Part shown: positions 5,111 through 5,778 of the stretch, piece after piece | Position numbering within the stretch: the stretch's first letter is position 1 | Layout of the letters: every line of letters begins with the position of its first letter | Assembly (NCBI GenBank): GCA_009838595.1 | Contig: VXRI01000200.1 | Location: forward strand, 1-5,778 | Length of the DNA: 5,778 bases | Origin: Chloroflexota bacterium | GTDB lineage: Bacteria > Chloroflexota > Dehalococcoidia > Lucifugimonadales > JADFKI01 | Direction: 5' to 3' | Program-made: the position numbers and the translations under genes | Notes under the pieces: model-generated | The model's database searches: none | The model's input: the letters and a program-made list of their open reading frames with translations, nothing else | Told to the model about the DNA's origin: nothing

Positions 5111-5778
5111 CTAGCCGGTTGTGCCATCGCTTGAAGCGGCGTTCGGCTCTACATTTTCCTGAGCCGTTCGTATCCACTGCCTGTCTCTGCTCTTGTTCTT
5201 GCGACCTCTCATTCGAGACCTGAGTACTATTTTGTTGAACACTTCGTATGCCTCCTGTCTGCATCCCATTTTCTTCAGCAGCAGTGCATATCGACAGCTT
5301 GCCTCCTCACCAGGATAGTAATTCGCTACTTCCTTGTATTCCTTCAGGGCGTTCTTGTCTTCACCCGTAATTTCCAGAGTGCGGGCAAACAACAGATGTC
5401 CCTCCGCATGTCTGAACTCAGGGTGAACCTCGCGCAGTCTGACGAAAGTGTTCTTGGCGTCAGAGTATCGTCCATCGAGATAGTTCGCATTAGCCAACTC
5501 AAGCATCAAGTGAGGGTCGTCCTCGTAGATGCCTTTCAAGCAGCCGGTGTAGAGTTCGATAGCTTCCTGATACTCTCCGACATTCACGCACTCTCGCGCC
5601 AGCAACTGTCTGTTCTCCACGCTGTCTAGGAGGGCGAGGCGCTCCCTGAGTTTCGTCATGTTGTCAGACTGCGCGATCATTCCCGCAATTTGTGATGATG
5701 CCCTGCGCCCCTTTGGGCTGTATCGAATTTCCGGCAGGACTTCCACCAAGACATAAATCAAACTCCCAACGACAGGGG
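5111..5778 (-). CDS. Membrane-anchored tetratricopeptide-repeat protein, 5' end beyond the window
   Basis: The gene reads leftward and is open to the right edge, so its start is outside. From the edge, 221 residues are visible. The first, PVVGSLIYVLVEVLPE, looks like the end of a transmembrane helix and resembles the phospholipase D/cardiolipin-synthase N-terminal (PLDc_N-type) membrane segment often placed before TPRs in proteins I recall mainly from Proteobacteria. A linker follows, then about four TPR units: about 53-87 (LLARECVNVGEYQEAIELY), 88-120 (NANYLDGRYSDAKNTF), 122-155 (LLFARTLEITGEDKNALKEY) and 156-188 (YALLLKKMGCRQEAYEVF). PGEEASCRYALLLKKMG and a basic tail with RQWIRTAQE are typical of this family. 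A TTG at 5761 could be called as the start, but it would cut the membrane helix and the frame stays open upstream, so I treat the gene as partial. It probably serves as a scaffold at the inner membrane. It is convergent with the VOC gene and appears less GC-rich than the DUF1800/DUF1501 genes. Confidence 0.8.
   Translation of the reverse strand, partial: PVVGSLIYVLVEVLPEIRYSPKGRRASSQIAGMIAQSDNMTKLRERLALLDSVENRQLLARECVNVGEYQEAIELYTGCLKGIYEDDPHLMLELANANYLDGRYSDAKNTFVRLREVHPEFRHAEGHLLFARTLEITGEDKNALKEYKEVANYYPGEEASCRYALLLKKMGCRQEAYEVFNKIVLRSRMRGRKNKSRDRQWIRTAQENVEPNAASSDGTTG

Noticed and set aside
4936..5127. Minus-strand ORF of 63 codons overlapping the TPR gene end by 17 nt
   Set aside because: Most of it lies in otherwise empty sequence and it reads as fairly protein-like, but it has no Shine-Dalgarno sequence, no recognised domain, and its middle is occupied by the nested dyad at 5012-5051. 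Kept only as a low-probability small gene.
5759..5761. TTG at 5761 as start of the TPR gene
   Set aside because: The frame is open to the window edge, and the upstream codons continue a transmembrane-like segment known from the family, so the gene is partial.

Overview
The window most likely comes from an uncultured, moderately GC-rich bacterium. A DUF1800 gene followed by a DUF1501 gene and an NHL-repeat propeller gene, all without export signals, fits my recollection of SAR202/Dehalococcoidia-type Chloroflexota from marine or sponge metagenomes. This placement is inference; the window has no rRNA or other phylogenetic marker.

Layout. Positions 1 to about 178 are AT-rich and hold the start of an IS5-family transposase on the minus strand, cut by a stop after 27 codons, so this is the outer end of a decayed or truncated insertion sequence. 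From about 190 the composition becomes GC-richer. A near-consensus sigma70-type promoter (TTGACA, 17 bp, TATACT) lies at 292-320. It is followed by a leader of roughly 180 nt with small inverted repeats at the predicted transcription start, then by a DUF1800 gene (510-1916) and, 69 nt later, a DUF1501 gene (1986-3119). The two are probably one transcript. A 172-bp gap carries degenerate 8-bp-phased TCAG/CTGA tracts in inverted orientation and leads into a six-bladed NHL propeller gene (3292-4326). Next come a long structured inverted repeat with a T-run, probably a terminator (4363-4442), and a small VOC-fold gene (4481-4900). On the opposite strand, entering from the right edge, is the 3' part of a gene for a membrane-anchored tetratricopeptide protein (5111-5778), convergent with the VOC gene.

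How the genes fit together. DUF1800 and DUF1501 proteins are a widespread co-encoded pair of unknown function. DUF1501 belongs to the alkaline phosphatase/sulfatase-like fold and is commonly Tat-exported. Here in-frame stop codons upstream rule out a missed signal peptide for DUF1501 and for the NHL protein, and DUF1800 has no upstream ATG in its short open stretch. The three genes therefore look like a cytoplasmic version of a system usually described as exported. This module and the phased inverted repeats inside it are the most interesting content. The VOC and TPR genes look unrelated to it.
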